A stretch of DNA of 64,000 nt from Gelatoporia subvermispora B (lineage: Eukaryota; Basidiomycota; Agaricomycetes; Polyporales; Gelatoporiaceae), in NCBI GenBank assembly GCA_000320605.2, contig KB445813.1:128836-192835 (forward strand), written 5' to 3'. Every line of letters starts with the position of its first letter. Position 1 is the stretch's first letter. Below are positions 1-11,900 of the stretch, one piece after another. The notes below the pieces were generated by a model that saw only the letters and a list, made by a program, of their open reading frames with translations, searched no databases and was not told the DNA's origin. A program made the translations under genes and the position numbers.

Positions 1-172
1 CTTGTCACTCGTCCACACATAGCAGCTGAAGAGGGCAGCCCCGAGTTTCCTCAAGGGTATTCCACAAGGGATGTTCCCTCCAGGTTTCAGCGTTTTCCGC
101 GAGGCGTTTGAACGGGCGCTGTACGCCCTTAAGCCGCTAGATGCCTGACGCTCGAGCCGACCATATGGCTAC

Positions 173-1972
173 ATGCTGGCTTCCTGTGGTCAAGACCTTC
201 GACGGACCTTTTCCTTTGCCAGTCCATCCCAGTCATTTCCAAGATTCTTGCAGGATCCCGAACAGATCAGACAATCCCGACGGGACAGCGAAGACAGTTG
301 CGATTTCATGACATCCAGCATCATCTTCGAGATTCCTCTAGCGTACCTGGAGAATCAATCTACATTACCCGTGCTGGACATATCGTCTGCGTCTACTCCC
401 TGCAAGTTTCGTCTCATCGATTGCGTCCAATTCCTGCGTCAGGGGACACTCGCCATTCATGAATTCTCAGAGTTCCCCGTACTTAACTCCGCATATTCCA
501 CCATCTCCTACGTCTGGCGTGGGAACTCTATTGAGAATGGATCGCACCTGGGACCTACGTTTGCTGTCGCTGGTGCAGAAGATGGCGATCCTGTGAGTAT
601 AGGGGTTCTGCGTCACGCATGTACGGCGGCAGATCGGGAGAAGGTTGGATACATCTGGCTTGATCGACTGTGTATCGCGCAGACGAACAAAGATGACAAG
701 CAGTGGCAAATCCGTCACATGTTCGAGATCTATCAACGCTGCGCACTGTGCGTCGTCCTCCCTGGCGGGATTCAACGCCTTGTGCATGTGCACGAACCCA
801 CCTCGTGGATTAGCCGTGGCTGGACTTTGCAGGAGGCCTTGGCGCCCCCACGCGTCGAAGTCATCTATGCCTGGGATTGGGGAAGTGGGATGTTCTATGG
901 GGCTTTCCGGGGCAATATTGTGGAGCTTGTCCCAGGAGAATCTGCCATGACACCGCTGCGGACGGTTTTGTCGCTGAACAACTTCGGAATAACGAATTTC
1001 TTCCCGTCAAATTCCTCCATACGTCACACAATATTTCGAGTCGAACTCTTCGGGCTGCACGATGTCGGGGCGCCCGATACCTTGACGGAACAGACGACCC
1101 GCACAGTCGTGTTCATGTTGAAGGAAGCGCTCACGGAGGGTAGTTTCGACGAGCGAGCCCCAGCTATATGGCGTGGCGCGCTGTTCCGCACGTCATCTCG
1201 CCCAGTTGACATGGTATTCAGTATCATGGGTTTGTTCGGCGTCACACTGAATGTGCAACAATTCGGCAAGAACGATCGGCTCCGTGCCACCATTGCGCTA
1301 ATGCAAGAGATTTTACGTCGCGGCGGACGAGCAAGCTGGCTGGGACTGGCTCCATACCTCCCTGTACACCCAAACTTGTCCACCATTCCTGTTTTTCCGC
1401 GCACAAGTGTCGAGGGAGGTGTATCTCTGGAACTCACCAGTCATCAGATCGTACACGCGGGTACGCAGCACTTGCGCACCGCTTTACTAGACACACGCAG
1501 CATACAAATGCCCACAGGCAGTATGGACGATGCAGGATATCTCACCATCTCCAGGAAGGCGATTCGTGTCCATCCGATTCTTGATCCACATTCTGTCTTT
1601 TTGAATGATGACGACAAATTCCGGTGGGAGACCTACACTCCATCACTGACACGGTCTCGCCTCAAATTTCGGGCAATTGATCGCACTGGATGGGCCTTTC
1701 ATGAGAATTTCGACGAACAAGAAAGCTCATTCGGGGCGTTCGCTGTCCTCCTGGGATGGTTCAATAAATTCTCAGAACAAGGCGTGTGGGACGGCCCCCG
1801 TCACATAGCAGCTCTTCTGATTAGGGAACATGCACCGAGCCTTTTACATGTCCAGTCGTATTTCGAGCTTCCGGACAATCTTGAATTCTGGTTGGAGGAA
1901 TGGGAGACACTTACATTTCGCATCGGTGGTCCGGTTATTTCTCAGGAATGTCATGGCGTCCTGGCTTCCTGA
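173..1972 (+). CDS. HET-domain (heterokaryon incompatibility) protein
   Basis: Intronless frame of 599 codons. It carries the hallmarks of the fungal HET domain (PF06985): ISYVWRG (about residues 110-116), YIWLDRLCIAQTNKDDKQWQI (about 159-179) and ISRGWTLQEA (about 212-221). HET proteins act in the cytoplasm in non-self recognition and can trigger programmed cell death when unlike mycelia fuse; this role is family knowledge and is not shown here. The C-terminal 350 residues carry no domain I recognise, and no NACHT or ankyrin module is visible, so it is a stand-alone HET architecture. The start is uncertain. An in-frame ATG at 308 (MTSSIIFEI) would remove 45 poorly conserved residues and is a good alternative. 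An out-of-frame ATG at 164 precedes both. It ends 210 bp from the tail of the convergent gene on the minus strand. Confidence 0.85.
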   Translation: MLASCGQDLRRTFSFASPSQSFPRFLQDPEQIRQSRRDSEDSCDFMTSSIIFEIPLAYLENQSTLPVLDISSASTPCKFRLIDCVQFLRQGTLAIHEFSEFPVLNSAYSTISYVWRGNSIENGSHLGPTFAVAGAEDGDPVSIGVLRHACTAADREKVGYIWLDRLCIAQTNKDDKQWQIRHMFEIYQRCALCVVLPGGIQRLVHVHEPTSWISRGWTLQEALAPPRVEVIYAWDWGSGMFYGAFRGNIVELVPGESAMTPLRTVLSLNNFGITNFFPSNSSIRHTIFRVELFGLHDVGAPDTLTEQTTRTVVFMLKEALTEGSFDERAPAIWRGALFRTSSRPVDMVFSIMGLFGVTLNVQQFGKNDRLRATIALMQEILRRGGRASWLGLAPYLPVHPNLSTIPVFPRTSVEGGVSLELTSHQIVHAGTQHLRTALLDTRSIQMPTGSMDDAGYLTISRKAIRVHPILDPHSVFLNDDDKFRWETYTPSLTRSRLKFRAIDRTGWAFHENFDEQESSFGAFAVLLGWFNKFSEQGVWDGPRHIAALLIREHAPSLLHVQSYFELPDNLEFWLEEWETLTFRIGGPVISQECHGVLAS

Positions 1973-2182
1973 CTCGTGGTTGCAATGGTATTTTTCTGAG
2001 AACCGGCGATGTCTACATAATACTAGTATATGGTGCAACAAACAGCGTAGTTATCGAAGTCGGAACGAAGATAACCATTGCAATGCGTATCCATCATCAC
2101 TGTGTGCTACGAGTCAAATGCGCATGGGTCATATCAATGCATGATTATCCAAGGATGTATATGTGTCAGAACGACGCAGACA

Positions 2183-5100
2183 TCATCGTGCAAATGAGCC
2201 CAAGAGGCTCTTTTGCTTCTTCTTTTCAACCGCTGCACCAGCTCTCCTCTCCTTCGGAATATGTGAGTTGCCGGCTTCGTCATCGTCGTCCGAGTCGTCC
2301 GAATCGGACTCGCTATCATCGTCTCTCGACCTTGACGTATCAGGGTTGGTGCTATTTGCGGTGCTCTCGGTGAATGAGACATGCGAAAACAGCTGCTGAC
2401 TTGCAAGGTCGGATAGGCGACGATATGTCGGAGGTGCGACCCAGGCGCGCGAACGCGGAGGCACTTTGAATGTTGCGACTTCGTCTCCCGACTCGGAGCC
2501 ATTGGACGAGTGATCTGGGGAAGCCTCTGATCGGGCAGATGCCGCAATGGGCTGCGATCGTGCGTTGAGAGGTGTATCAAAGAACTGACTTTGGCTTGGC
2601 AGGAAGAGTGGATTGCCAGAGTCGCCTTCGAACGTTATATCTTGACTCTGGTTGGCCGACGCACTCTCCTGCACCTGCGAGAAGTCAGTCTGGGAAGACA
2701 TGAACGTGCTGTCCGTCTCCTGTGCCGGAAGGTTGAGTCTGTAAGGTCGAGATGCATCCTCAGATTCTTGCGTTGAGACATCGGCGCGAGAGGTCGTGAA
2801 AACGTCCTCGTCCGCTCGCGAGGGCGCAGTCCCTTTTTTGGCTGGGAGTACGTTCGCCGGTGTGCTCTCTCCTGGACTGCTCGTCTGCAACTCATCGACC
2901 ATAGACTCCTGTTCCAACAAGGATGGTGTTTGCCCCGACTGAGGCAGAGTCGTCCACTTCACCTGTGACATGGGCGGAGCGCGCGGTCGGGAAGTCTGCT
3001 CTGTCTGTGGGGCGTCTTGAGATGCACCGTGACCCTCCGCCGACTTAGATGCGTCAACGTCATTAGCAGGTTTCTCCTGCGATGCTGCTGTAGCCGCAGC
3101 GCCCTTCTTGCCTTTCTTCGCTGCAGCCTGGCGAGCCTTCTCCTCCCTCTTCGCTGCCGCTTGCGCCTCCTTCTCCGCCTTCTTCGCAGCAGCCTCTGCC
3201 TTCTTTTTCGCAGCTGCCGCCTCCTTTTCTGCCTTCTTTGCTGCCGCCTCAGCTTTCTTGGCCGCAGCTTTGGCCTCCTTCTCGGCGGCCTCCTGAGCTT
3301 TCTCTTCGGCCGTCTTCCGTCCCCGGCGTTTGGGAGGTTCGAGAGCGGCGGGTGGCGGTGGCATAGGCGCCACAGAGACAGACCTACGAGTAACTCGGGT
3401 TGAACGCGGTGCTACGTGTTCTACGTCCAGAGCGTCCTTCGCTACAACCGGAGTCTGTTCCACTGCTGCGATGCGTCGCGTCCGCCGCGTGGTCATCGGG
3501 GTAGACTGAGGTGCACCTTCTAGGAGCTCAGATGCAAGTACAGGGAGTGTAGCAGTGTCCGAGGCAAGCCGACCATGTCTATCACGCATGCGCTTCGCTG
3601 TTCCCGGTTGAGGGGTAGCCAGAGGCGGCGGAGTACTCGGTCGTCTTTCCTTCTCTGCACGCTCTTCTTCTTCTTCGATGGGATCTTCGTCTTCTGGAAT
3701 ATCGGGCAATGATGACGGTAGATCGTCAGCATCTTCAATCGGATCGAATTCGTCGAGTTGGCGCAACACTTCGGCGGCAGAAACCCCACTGATCGGGTCC
3801 ATGTCAACATCCGGCACAGAAGCCTCAGACGCGATAGACACATCGCCTGGTAGTACGAGACTCGCCGACTCTGGCTCATCGTCAGGTCGTTGAGATAAAG
3901 GCTCAGAAGCTTGTTCAGCGTCCGCTTCAAGGGCACTACCCACAAGTGCTCGAGGCGCTGCAGGAGAGGACACGACTGCCGTAGGCTGAGTCGAAGGAGA
4001 TACCTGTTCATCGTCACGATTTGCCTCCGCCTGGTCTTTCTCCTGTTGAGTGCCCTCCGTGTCGGAGTCATCCTCTTGCGACACAACAGACGTCTTGTCC
4101 TGAGAGCCTTCCGCAACACCGGATTTGTCAACAGTAGCGTTGGCGGATTTGTCGGCGGCTTTGGCCTCTCTGAATGGAGACAAAGATGCAGGGCCGTCGA
4201 CATCCTGAGCAGGGTCAGCGTGAATGGCCTCAACTGCACTGACGGTGACCGTTTCTGGCACAGCGTCAACGGGCTCACTATGAGCCTAGTCAAACGATCA
4301 GTACGATAGCCTACGGCTCATGATATGTAGGAACAGACCTGCGCAGCTAGCTGGTCCCGGGGGTTCGTGTCCATGAAGGTTGGCGGTGCGATGTCGCCGC
4401 CTTGGTCAGCGTCGAAGCCATGCTCATCATCGGACGACGGCGCCTCCTGCTGGAACTTGCGAGATAGCCGACGGTAGGCTTTCTCGTTTTCCTCCTCCAA
4501 CCTTTCCTCCTCCTGAACCTCCTGCTCGAACTCGGCCCGTTCCTCGTCCTCATCTTCGTCATCGTGATCGCTGCTCTCAGAAGGGATATCCGCTGCACGC
4601 AGCGGAGTGACGGGCCCACGTAAGAGGGCCTCAAGATCAGCCTCGTTGAGACTCACCGATCCGACGGAGGTGATCATAGTCGGCGTCTCATATTCGTCAT
4701 CTTCCTCGTCTTCGTCGCTTGCGCTCTCGTTGCTACTTCCCTCATCCTGGCCTTCGATGACAACTTCAGAGATCTCGGAACCTGCAGGGATGACTGGAGT
4801 AGACGGCCTAGTCTGAATTTCTCCAGAAAGAGAGGGTGCCGGCGACTCAGTGTGTGCTGCAGGACCGGCAGCCTTTGAGGCAGATGGTGAACGTGGCTGG
4901 TCCTCGCGAGAGAGGTCAGGGGTAGGCAGACTCGCTCTAGGACCCACGCTGGACCTGCGCCGCACCTTCTGGAGAAGAACCCGCAGTCTCTCAACCAGGT
5001 CCTGGTCGTCTTCCTTCTTGTTTAACTCCTCGATACGAGCCTCGATGGACTCCGCGCCGGCATTCACGACTGGACACTGGAAGAGCAGATGGAACGGCGC

Positions 5101-7348
5101 CGTCAGACACACTGGACAACTGGGATCCTGGGCTAGACCAGACTTCTTGGACTTTTTGTCCGCCTTTTGTTTCCTCGCCTTAGACGACTTCTCAACGGGG
5201 TTGTCAGGCATGGAGAGCGAGGCGTCCATGGACAGATCAAACGCAGAAATCGATTCAGGCTCGGTGGGCTCGTTGGTCGACACCAACTCGTTCCCCAGGT
5301 CGTCCGGAATCCACGATTGGCGCAACTTAGACTTTGTCTTCCGGCGTGAGCTGACCTCGCTAGCGGACTCCGCCAGCAATGTCCCTGCCTTGTCAGCTAT
5401 GCTGGGCGTAGAGTCCGGTGTAAGAGTCTCTTTCGCAGGCTGGGGTTCTGCTGCGACGGTGGCATTCCTGGCCAACACTCTCTGAGCGGCTGCCGCCACG
5501 GCGGCAAGAATGTCCCCACCCCATGATGTACCTGGTGTAGTAAATCAGACCTCACAGATTCAAGGTCGGGTGTCATTAAACCACTACTTACTCTTCGGTG
5601 TTGCGTTTGCTTCGGCGTTGCCGGATGAGGTGCCTTTGGACTTTCGGCGCGACGCCTTGACTTTCGACGAGGCCTCTGGAGTTGATATAACATCCGACAC
5701 GTCCGTCGTTGGTCCTGTAAGCCAATGTGTTATCCTACAATACCCCAACAAGCAGCCGTGTCGTGGGAATTGACCTACCAACTGTCTCGACCGGTGCGCT
5801 CGTCGCAGGTTCGGTCATGGATACATCAGCCACACCTTCCTTGGCTAAGCGACGTTGAGAATAGATCCAAAGATAATACATTGCATTCACGCACCCTTAA
5901 AGCGGCGCTTGCTTTTCCTGGTCGTCTCCGGTTCGTCATCAGCAGGAACTACGGCACTTGTGTCCGCTGCCTGATTCTGGTCCTGAGTCGTCGCATTTGC
6001 CGAAGGAAAAGCATCAGTCACTGCCTGAGGCTCAGGCTCTGTGGGTGGGGCTAGCGACGCAAGTGCGGCATCACCTGCAGCCTTCTTGTCCCTCCTTCTC
6101 GACTTCTTCTCCTTCTTCGGAGCCGCCGCCGCCGCCGCCTCTGCATCAAGAATGGCTGCTGCATCCGCTGCAGACGAGACGGGCTGAGAGATCTCCCGGG
6201 TCTCCTTCGCCTTATTTTTGCGGCGACGCTTTCCTCCCACCTCTTGCACCGCCGAGCTCTCCAGCTTGTCTCCGTTCTCGATCACAACATCCCCAGAGCT
6301 CTTCGGGGACGCCTCCGTTACAGGTTCGCCAGCTTCGGAAGTTATACTAGGAGGCGCGACAGCATCGGAACTCTGCGCGGGCGCCGCCGCCGCCTTCTTG
6401 CGCCTCTTCTTGGGCGGGGGCTGAGGACTCGAGGATCTCGACGGAATCGTATCGGGCACGGGCGCTGACACCTTGGAAGCTTCAGCCGCATCGTGGTCCT
6501 GTGCGAACTTCACGCTGTGCTTCCTTCTCCTCTTCCTCGTCTTCGGCACGGTTGGCTCGGCAGTCGAAGAGACACCCTGCTGGTTTGTATCCTTCTCTTT
6601 GCGTTTCCTGCTCTTATTTGCGGACTCAGCGACAGTATCGTGCGACGAGCCTTGCTGAAATTCGGGAGGAGGTGCCGAAGACTGGTCCTGCTCCGATCGC
6701 TGCAATCGGATTGCATCTTTTCTCCGCTTCTTCGTGGGCCGCTCGGGACCACGTCCGCCGGAAGTAATCTTCTGCTTGCTCTCAAGTGCTAAACCGGTAC
6801 TTGGGGCTAGAGAAGAAGAGTCTCCATCAGGAGAATGATTTCGCTTCCTGGATCGTTTATGCTTCTTTACACATGATGAGCATTGTGTCAGGGAATGAAC
6901 ATATGTGACGCACTGGCTTAGCAGAAGCTACGTCGTGGGACAGTGAAGGGTCTTGTGGAGCTAGCGTCACGACAATATCGAGTGCTGAACTTGTGCGAGC
7001 TAGTAAGCGGAGTGCTTCGAAGTCGTCGTCTGCATTCCGGAGTCAGAGATGTTTTCATACACATATACCGACGGTAATAACTCACCATCTTCCAAGTCGA
7101 CCTTCTCACCATCGTGTAGCCGAGCAAGAAACACTGGTGCTCCAGCAGGAAGTCCAAGCTTGTGCCTCACAGCGTCCCTGGTCTCAGAGAGCGATGTATC
7201 TGCCCGTACAATCGCGTAAAATGGGTGCACGAATTGAGGCGAGAAACTGCCAGAGCATACCTTTGAAAACTCTATGAAAACTCCTGGAGGGGGCGTGAAA
7301 AGTCACGATCGCCGCCTTTTCAGCGTCCTTGCTCTTTTTGTCAACCAT
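2183..7348 (-). CDS. Large nuclear-type protein with ubiquitin-like N-terminus, zinc-knuckle-like motif and Lys/Ala coiled coil
   Basis: Eight exons read in phase: 7348-7261, 7199-7086, 7029-6914, 6864-5895, 5844-5779, 5714-5592, 5531-4339 and 4285-2183, giving about 1590 aa. Residues 10-105 look like a ubiquitin-type fold: a beta-strand start IVTF, then FLARLHDGEKVDLEDDDDFE and an IVVTL strand. This resembles the fungal Dnt1/Cdc14-binding N-terminal domain, but I cannot confirm that. A very long disordered part follows, rich in KKRRK-type nuclear localisation clusters, acidic runs and Ser/Pro. Around residue 635 sits CPVCLTAPFHLLFQC (C-x2-C-x5-H-x4-C), a zinc-knuckle-like motif one residue longer than the classic CCHC spacing. 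Residues about 1210-1290 are an almost pure Lys/Ala/Glu heptad-like coil. The protein ends SLLGSFAR. A nuclear or nucleolar role is inferred from composition only. It is divergent from the NDUFB2-like gene. Confidence 0.8.
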
Positions 7349-7618
7349 GACACGTCCCTGAAGAGAGATGACTAGTGCAAGCCTCACGAACGCGGACCGC
7401 GTCGCACGCGTAAGATGAGCGCAAGACCGCGAACCACGCGAGCGCCAGTAGTCGCATTAGACGCCCGGAGTCGCAAAATCATGCCGCGTCCAGAAAATGA
7501 CTTACAAACACTTAACAAAACGTATCAGGGGGTTATCGTCATTGAGCAACCTGCAGCGGTCGCGTCTGAACGGTGCGCCTTATAGACCTCATTCTGCTGC
7601 TGCGGCCTCTCATCGACT
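7349..7618. promoter_or_regulatory. Divergent promoter region between the large nuclear protein and the NDUFB2-like gene
   Basis: The start codons of two head-to-head genes lie 270 bp apart, so their core promoters must share this stretch. No clear TATA box is visible. Confidence 0.5.
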
Positions 7619-7981
7619 ATGGCCGGACATAATGGTTCGCGACTCAAAACACGGCTTTGATATCGATCTACTCTAATTACTTGCTTCAGGGCCAGGTTTC
7701 CACCCCCATCTCCCCGGTTTCGGGCACAAGCTTCTGTCGACCACCCTCGGGGCGACCATGTGGTTCTTTATCTTCTACCGCGCGAGGTGCGTCCTGGTGT
7801 ACATAGTCTCAATGTCGCATACTGACCTCTTGAGCAGAAAGGATGGTGCGAAGCTTCTGGTGAGTACCCAGTATACGATATGCAGCATGTCCTGACGTAG
7901 GTGCAGGGGTTGAAGCATCCATGGGAGGGACATGAGCATGGGCACGGCCATGGCCATGACGCTGCACACGAGCACCACTAG
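7619..7981 (+). CDS. Complex I NDUFB2/AGGG-like small subunit
   Basis: Tiny four-exon gene: 7619-7634, 7690-7786, 7838-7859 and 7907-7981, encoding 69 aa. All junctions are GT-AG and in phase; the first exon is 16 nt and the third 22 nt. The protein starts MAGHNGPGFHPHLPGFGHK. A hydrophobic stretch MWFFIFYRARKDG and then HPWEGHEHGHGHGH follow, ending DAAHEHH. The order WFFIFYRA-x-x-DG then HPWxGH with a His-rich tail matches the plant and fungal form of NADH:ubiquinone oxidoreductase beta-subcomplex subunit 2, a single-span protein of the mitochondrial complex I membrane arm. The His-rich tail could bind metal, but that is speculation. The gene is short enough to be missed by ORF scanning. 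The assignment rests on motif memory. Confidence 0.65.
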
Positions 7982-8942
7982 AGCGAATTTGGCCTGTACA
8001 TCAGTTTGATTCATCGTCATCAACCATGCTCGATATCTCTACCGACCTGCTCTCAGATTCTCGGGCAACCAGGAGTAATCAGCGCTTGTGCTGTGTACCC
8101 CTTCATACAGAATACATCAAGCCCTACCTCAAGTCCTTTTTTCATGATACGCTCTCCTCAGAAGTTAGAGCTCTCTCGTTGAACACCTAACAAGACGTCG
8201 CGCGATGTACGACGTAGGTAGTCCGAGTCGACAACCTTGGGTCTACAACGGACGTCAACCTCCCACTTTGTGCCTCCTCGTGTCTTAGATCGCCGACGTG
8301 CGAGCAGGTCCACGTCCATCCATTCTCTGATAAGGCTCGTATCTTGGCCCCGACGACTCATGATGAAAGAGCCCTTTGGACCATTAGTCCATATCGCCGT
8401 CGATGTCGACGGGCCTCAGCGGCCAGATTCGCTTGTGAACATTGGGATGAATGTTCTGCTCCAGCGGTTGGAGATTTTACTCAGACCGGTAACATTGCTT
8501 GCCATAGCTATTATGAGGCTTCATTTATCATGATTGACTTCGTCGCCACGAATAGACTTGCCCTAGCGTCTCGCTCTTTTGAGAGAGCTATAGTTCTGTG
8601 CTGATGCCACCTTTCACTCAGCTCTAGTCTACTACTCATAACATACAGTACGCTACGTTCTACTTTCCATGAATTATGAGGCATAAAATTACGTCTGGTA
8701 GCATGAGGTGTATGTACAAGGGCCCGTTGAGGAAGTTGAGGGAGGGACTGTTTGCCGAGTTCGGCTATGACGCGTGTTGTGCAGCCACGCAGGTCGCGCT
8801 AGGCGAATTGCTTCCATCTCCCTCGGAGGCGACACACTTTCAGACCTGGCTTATATACCCTTTACGAATATTCTAATTACCCTGTCTCATATCTGTCGTC
8901 GTTGAAGACAATTCACTACACAATCTGAGCCAGCGAAGTACA
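7982..8942. other. Intergenic, no gene seen
   Basis: About 960 bp between two plus-strand genes. Only short frames without recognisable motifs or consistent splice sites are present. It should hold the promoter of the gelsolin-repeat gene in its right part. Confidence 0.5.
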
Positions 8943-11900
8943 ATGGACAGGCCCACAGATGCTGCACGCCGTCGCACGCTTGAGCTGCCGACGAAACCAG
9001 AGGCAGGTCTAGCAGAATGGACGAGCAAGATCAAGGAGCTGCAGAGGCAGGTGGACGAGGACGAGGAAGTCGAGCACAGACGTCTCGAGGAGGAGATTGC
9101 GGCATCGAGAGCCGCACGACTTCGCCGGAGCGCAGGATACGGGAGCAGGGCGAACAGTGTCGATCTGTGTGAGTGACACGGACGTTGGACTATATTCCGG
9201 GCCTTGACGTCCTGTGCTAAAGCTACCAGCGAGGACATAAAGGCCCTAAAGCTGCAGAACTCTCCGGGTAACGGGACGGACGCCCCTACATCGGATCAGG
9301 ACAAGCAGCAGAACCAAGAGGCTGCGTTGCGCAAGCTGCTGGGCGAGAGGAATCATACCACTTCTCCGACAGCAGCATCTCACCCCCGTCATGAACCTAT
9401 GTCACTTGCAGCATTCATGGGTGGCCGTGCTACAGGACCGCGACTAACACGACACGCCCCGCAGCAAGATGCGCAGGACCCTACGCAATTCGAACAGCGC
9501 ACACACATCACAGCACCGCATCCAGTATTCGGAAGAGGAGGCGTTGCGATGCCCGGAATGGTGCACCGAAGTAGCCCGCCCATGGCCACTAGTAAATCCG
9601 ATCGCGACCTCCCAGCGGTAAGCTCTGGTATGGTCGCGGAACGCGATAGGAGAACCAGTACACCCTCTGTTGCGAAGGCATATCTGGAGAAGGTTGATGC
9701 CCACACGTCTCCCAACGAGAAGATCACGCCAATACAACCGCCCCGGCAACGCACGATCAGCACACCATCACGTCCAAACTCTGTGGCGCGAACATATTCC
9801 TCGCAGCCGCCAAGCGTCGCGAAATTACCTGAAGGCCAGCCGACATTATCAACATCTTTGTCCGGTGCGAAGTTTCGTGCGACAACTCCGCAGGCCCGAG
9901 ACACGTCTCTCAGCACTGTGCACACACCTCCGCCAGTATCCGTCACGCCTCTGCTCAAGCCCCCTCGTCCCAGCTCTTCCGCCGCCCCTCGAACCCCTCC
10001 ACCCGAGACCACAACCACACCTATGTCACCCACCAAGCCCGCAATTACGACCCCGTCGCTCGCCCGTCCAATACTGCCCGCGCCTCGCCACTCCCTCGGC
10101 CCGCAGCTCCCCGCCTCAACGAACACCTCGGCCGCCTTCCTGCGTGCGCCCCCACCAAAGGATCCCACACCGAGCATCAGCCGGCTCCAGGGCCGCGGCT
10201 TCGTGCAGAGCATGGTGCGCGCGACGAGCGAGTTGAGCACGCAGTCCCCAAGTAGCCCACCCCCTCCCGAGAGGAAGGAGCCTATCGTCAAGAAGCAAGC
10301 AAGCGTCCTTGACCGTTGGCCTGCCGGCCACGCAGGCTCGTCTCCCTCGCCGCCGATCATCGCGCCGAAGCCCATCGTACGTTCAAAGACCGTCCAGCCG
10401 ACCGTGTCATCTCCCGGCGTGGCCTCGCCGACGCCGTTCACTGCACACCTGACTGGTCGACCCATCGCGTCATTAGCACCCTCTTCCTCCAGCCATGTCG
10501 TCAAACGCCCCGTATCGACGAGCGAGTCTCCGCGCAAGGACGAACCCGCACTCGGCTCCGCCTCTACCATGATCTCGTACATCAAGCCCGTGAAGACCGG
10601 TGACCGGCCGCGCACCGTGTCGCCGCCACCTCGTACGCAAGCGGAGTCTCCCGAGGTGGACGAGCTGGGGATGATGCGCTCCAGGGGCGCGGATGCGGGA
10701 CGGGCGAGTAGAGAGCTAGGTGCAGCAGGCAAACCGCTGAGCCATGTACGTCCCCTCTGGTGACCCGATCGAGCTTCAGGGTTGTTGATCTATATATTTC
10801 TTGTGTGCGTGCGCTGCCTTGACCTTGGTTGAAACAACAAGCCGACGAAAGATCGGGCCAAGAAGCCGCGTAAGGCTAAAACTACGCCAGGAACTTCACG
10901 GACTTCTGCTTCGGGTAATGGGCACGCTGCGTCCAGTGTTGATAGAGGGTTACCAGACTCGCCAGCAAAGGCTGGCTCACTTCCGCAACTTACCGAACTC
11001 AAAGTGACATATGCTTCAACTCCCGATGCCATCAATTTCCTGCAGAAGCCAATCGCATTGCAGTCTCCCCCAGCTCAGGCCGAACGTGACGACTGGAGCA
11101 ACCCTCCCTCACCTGTAAAGCCATTTGTTCCCCGCAAGCCAGCACCTGCTGTAGATGTCAAGTCCGTGTCCCCCAGCCCTCCGACAAGCGTCAGTGCCGA
11201 TGCTGTGCCAAAAGCCCCGCCGAAGGCCCCGCCTAAGTTGGGAATATCCACAAGCCCTACGGTCCCTTCCAAGCCTTCTGAGCTTAAGTCCCCCACAACG
11301 CCGTTGCGCCACCCCCGTATCCCGAGCACTGGCAACCGGGCGACGGTCATGGACGTGGCGCAGGCGTTCAGCGAGCTCAGCCCACGCGATGAGCCATCTA
11401 CAGAAAACGTCGGTTACCCCGTCAGCCGGTCGCCTCAGTCCCCGAGTAAGGACACCGAAGCCGAGGACGAGATTCCCGCGCTTGCGAACGTCAAGGACAT
11501 GGTTGCCAGCTGGGGTCCTAGGAACCCTGCGCCGGGCCGCCCGCAGATCGAGAAGCGCAAGTCGAGCTATGACAGATATTCTGCCGTCGCTCTGCCCCCG
11601 CTGCAAGAAGAGAAGTCGCCCGCGCCGACTCCCGCGGGAACGCTGGTGCGAGGAGCTGTCTCGCCAGCGCTCGCGCAAGAATTGCAGAGCGCCCAGGCCA
11701 CCGAAGTGAGAGCTCCTGCAGAAGAGGAACGCCCCACTGTTCCGTCACCACTCGTGACACCGGTGGTTGAACTAACGGTAGACCCAAGTATTGAACCTCA
11801 GAATATCTTAGGGGACTTTCCTTCTGCTGCAACCGAGGATGACGCCCTGCACTTCAGTGAGTGTGGCTCTACATGCTTTAGAACGCATGTTCATTGCCCC

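Noticed and set aside
9389..10732. 447-codon open frame on the minus strand
   Set aside because: It lies wholly inside the gelsolin-repeat gene's long low-complexity exon. Its Gly/Val/Arg-rich translation is the mirror of Ser/Pro/Thr-rich coding.
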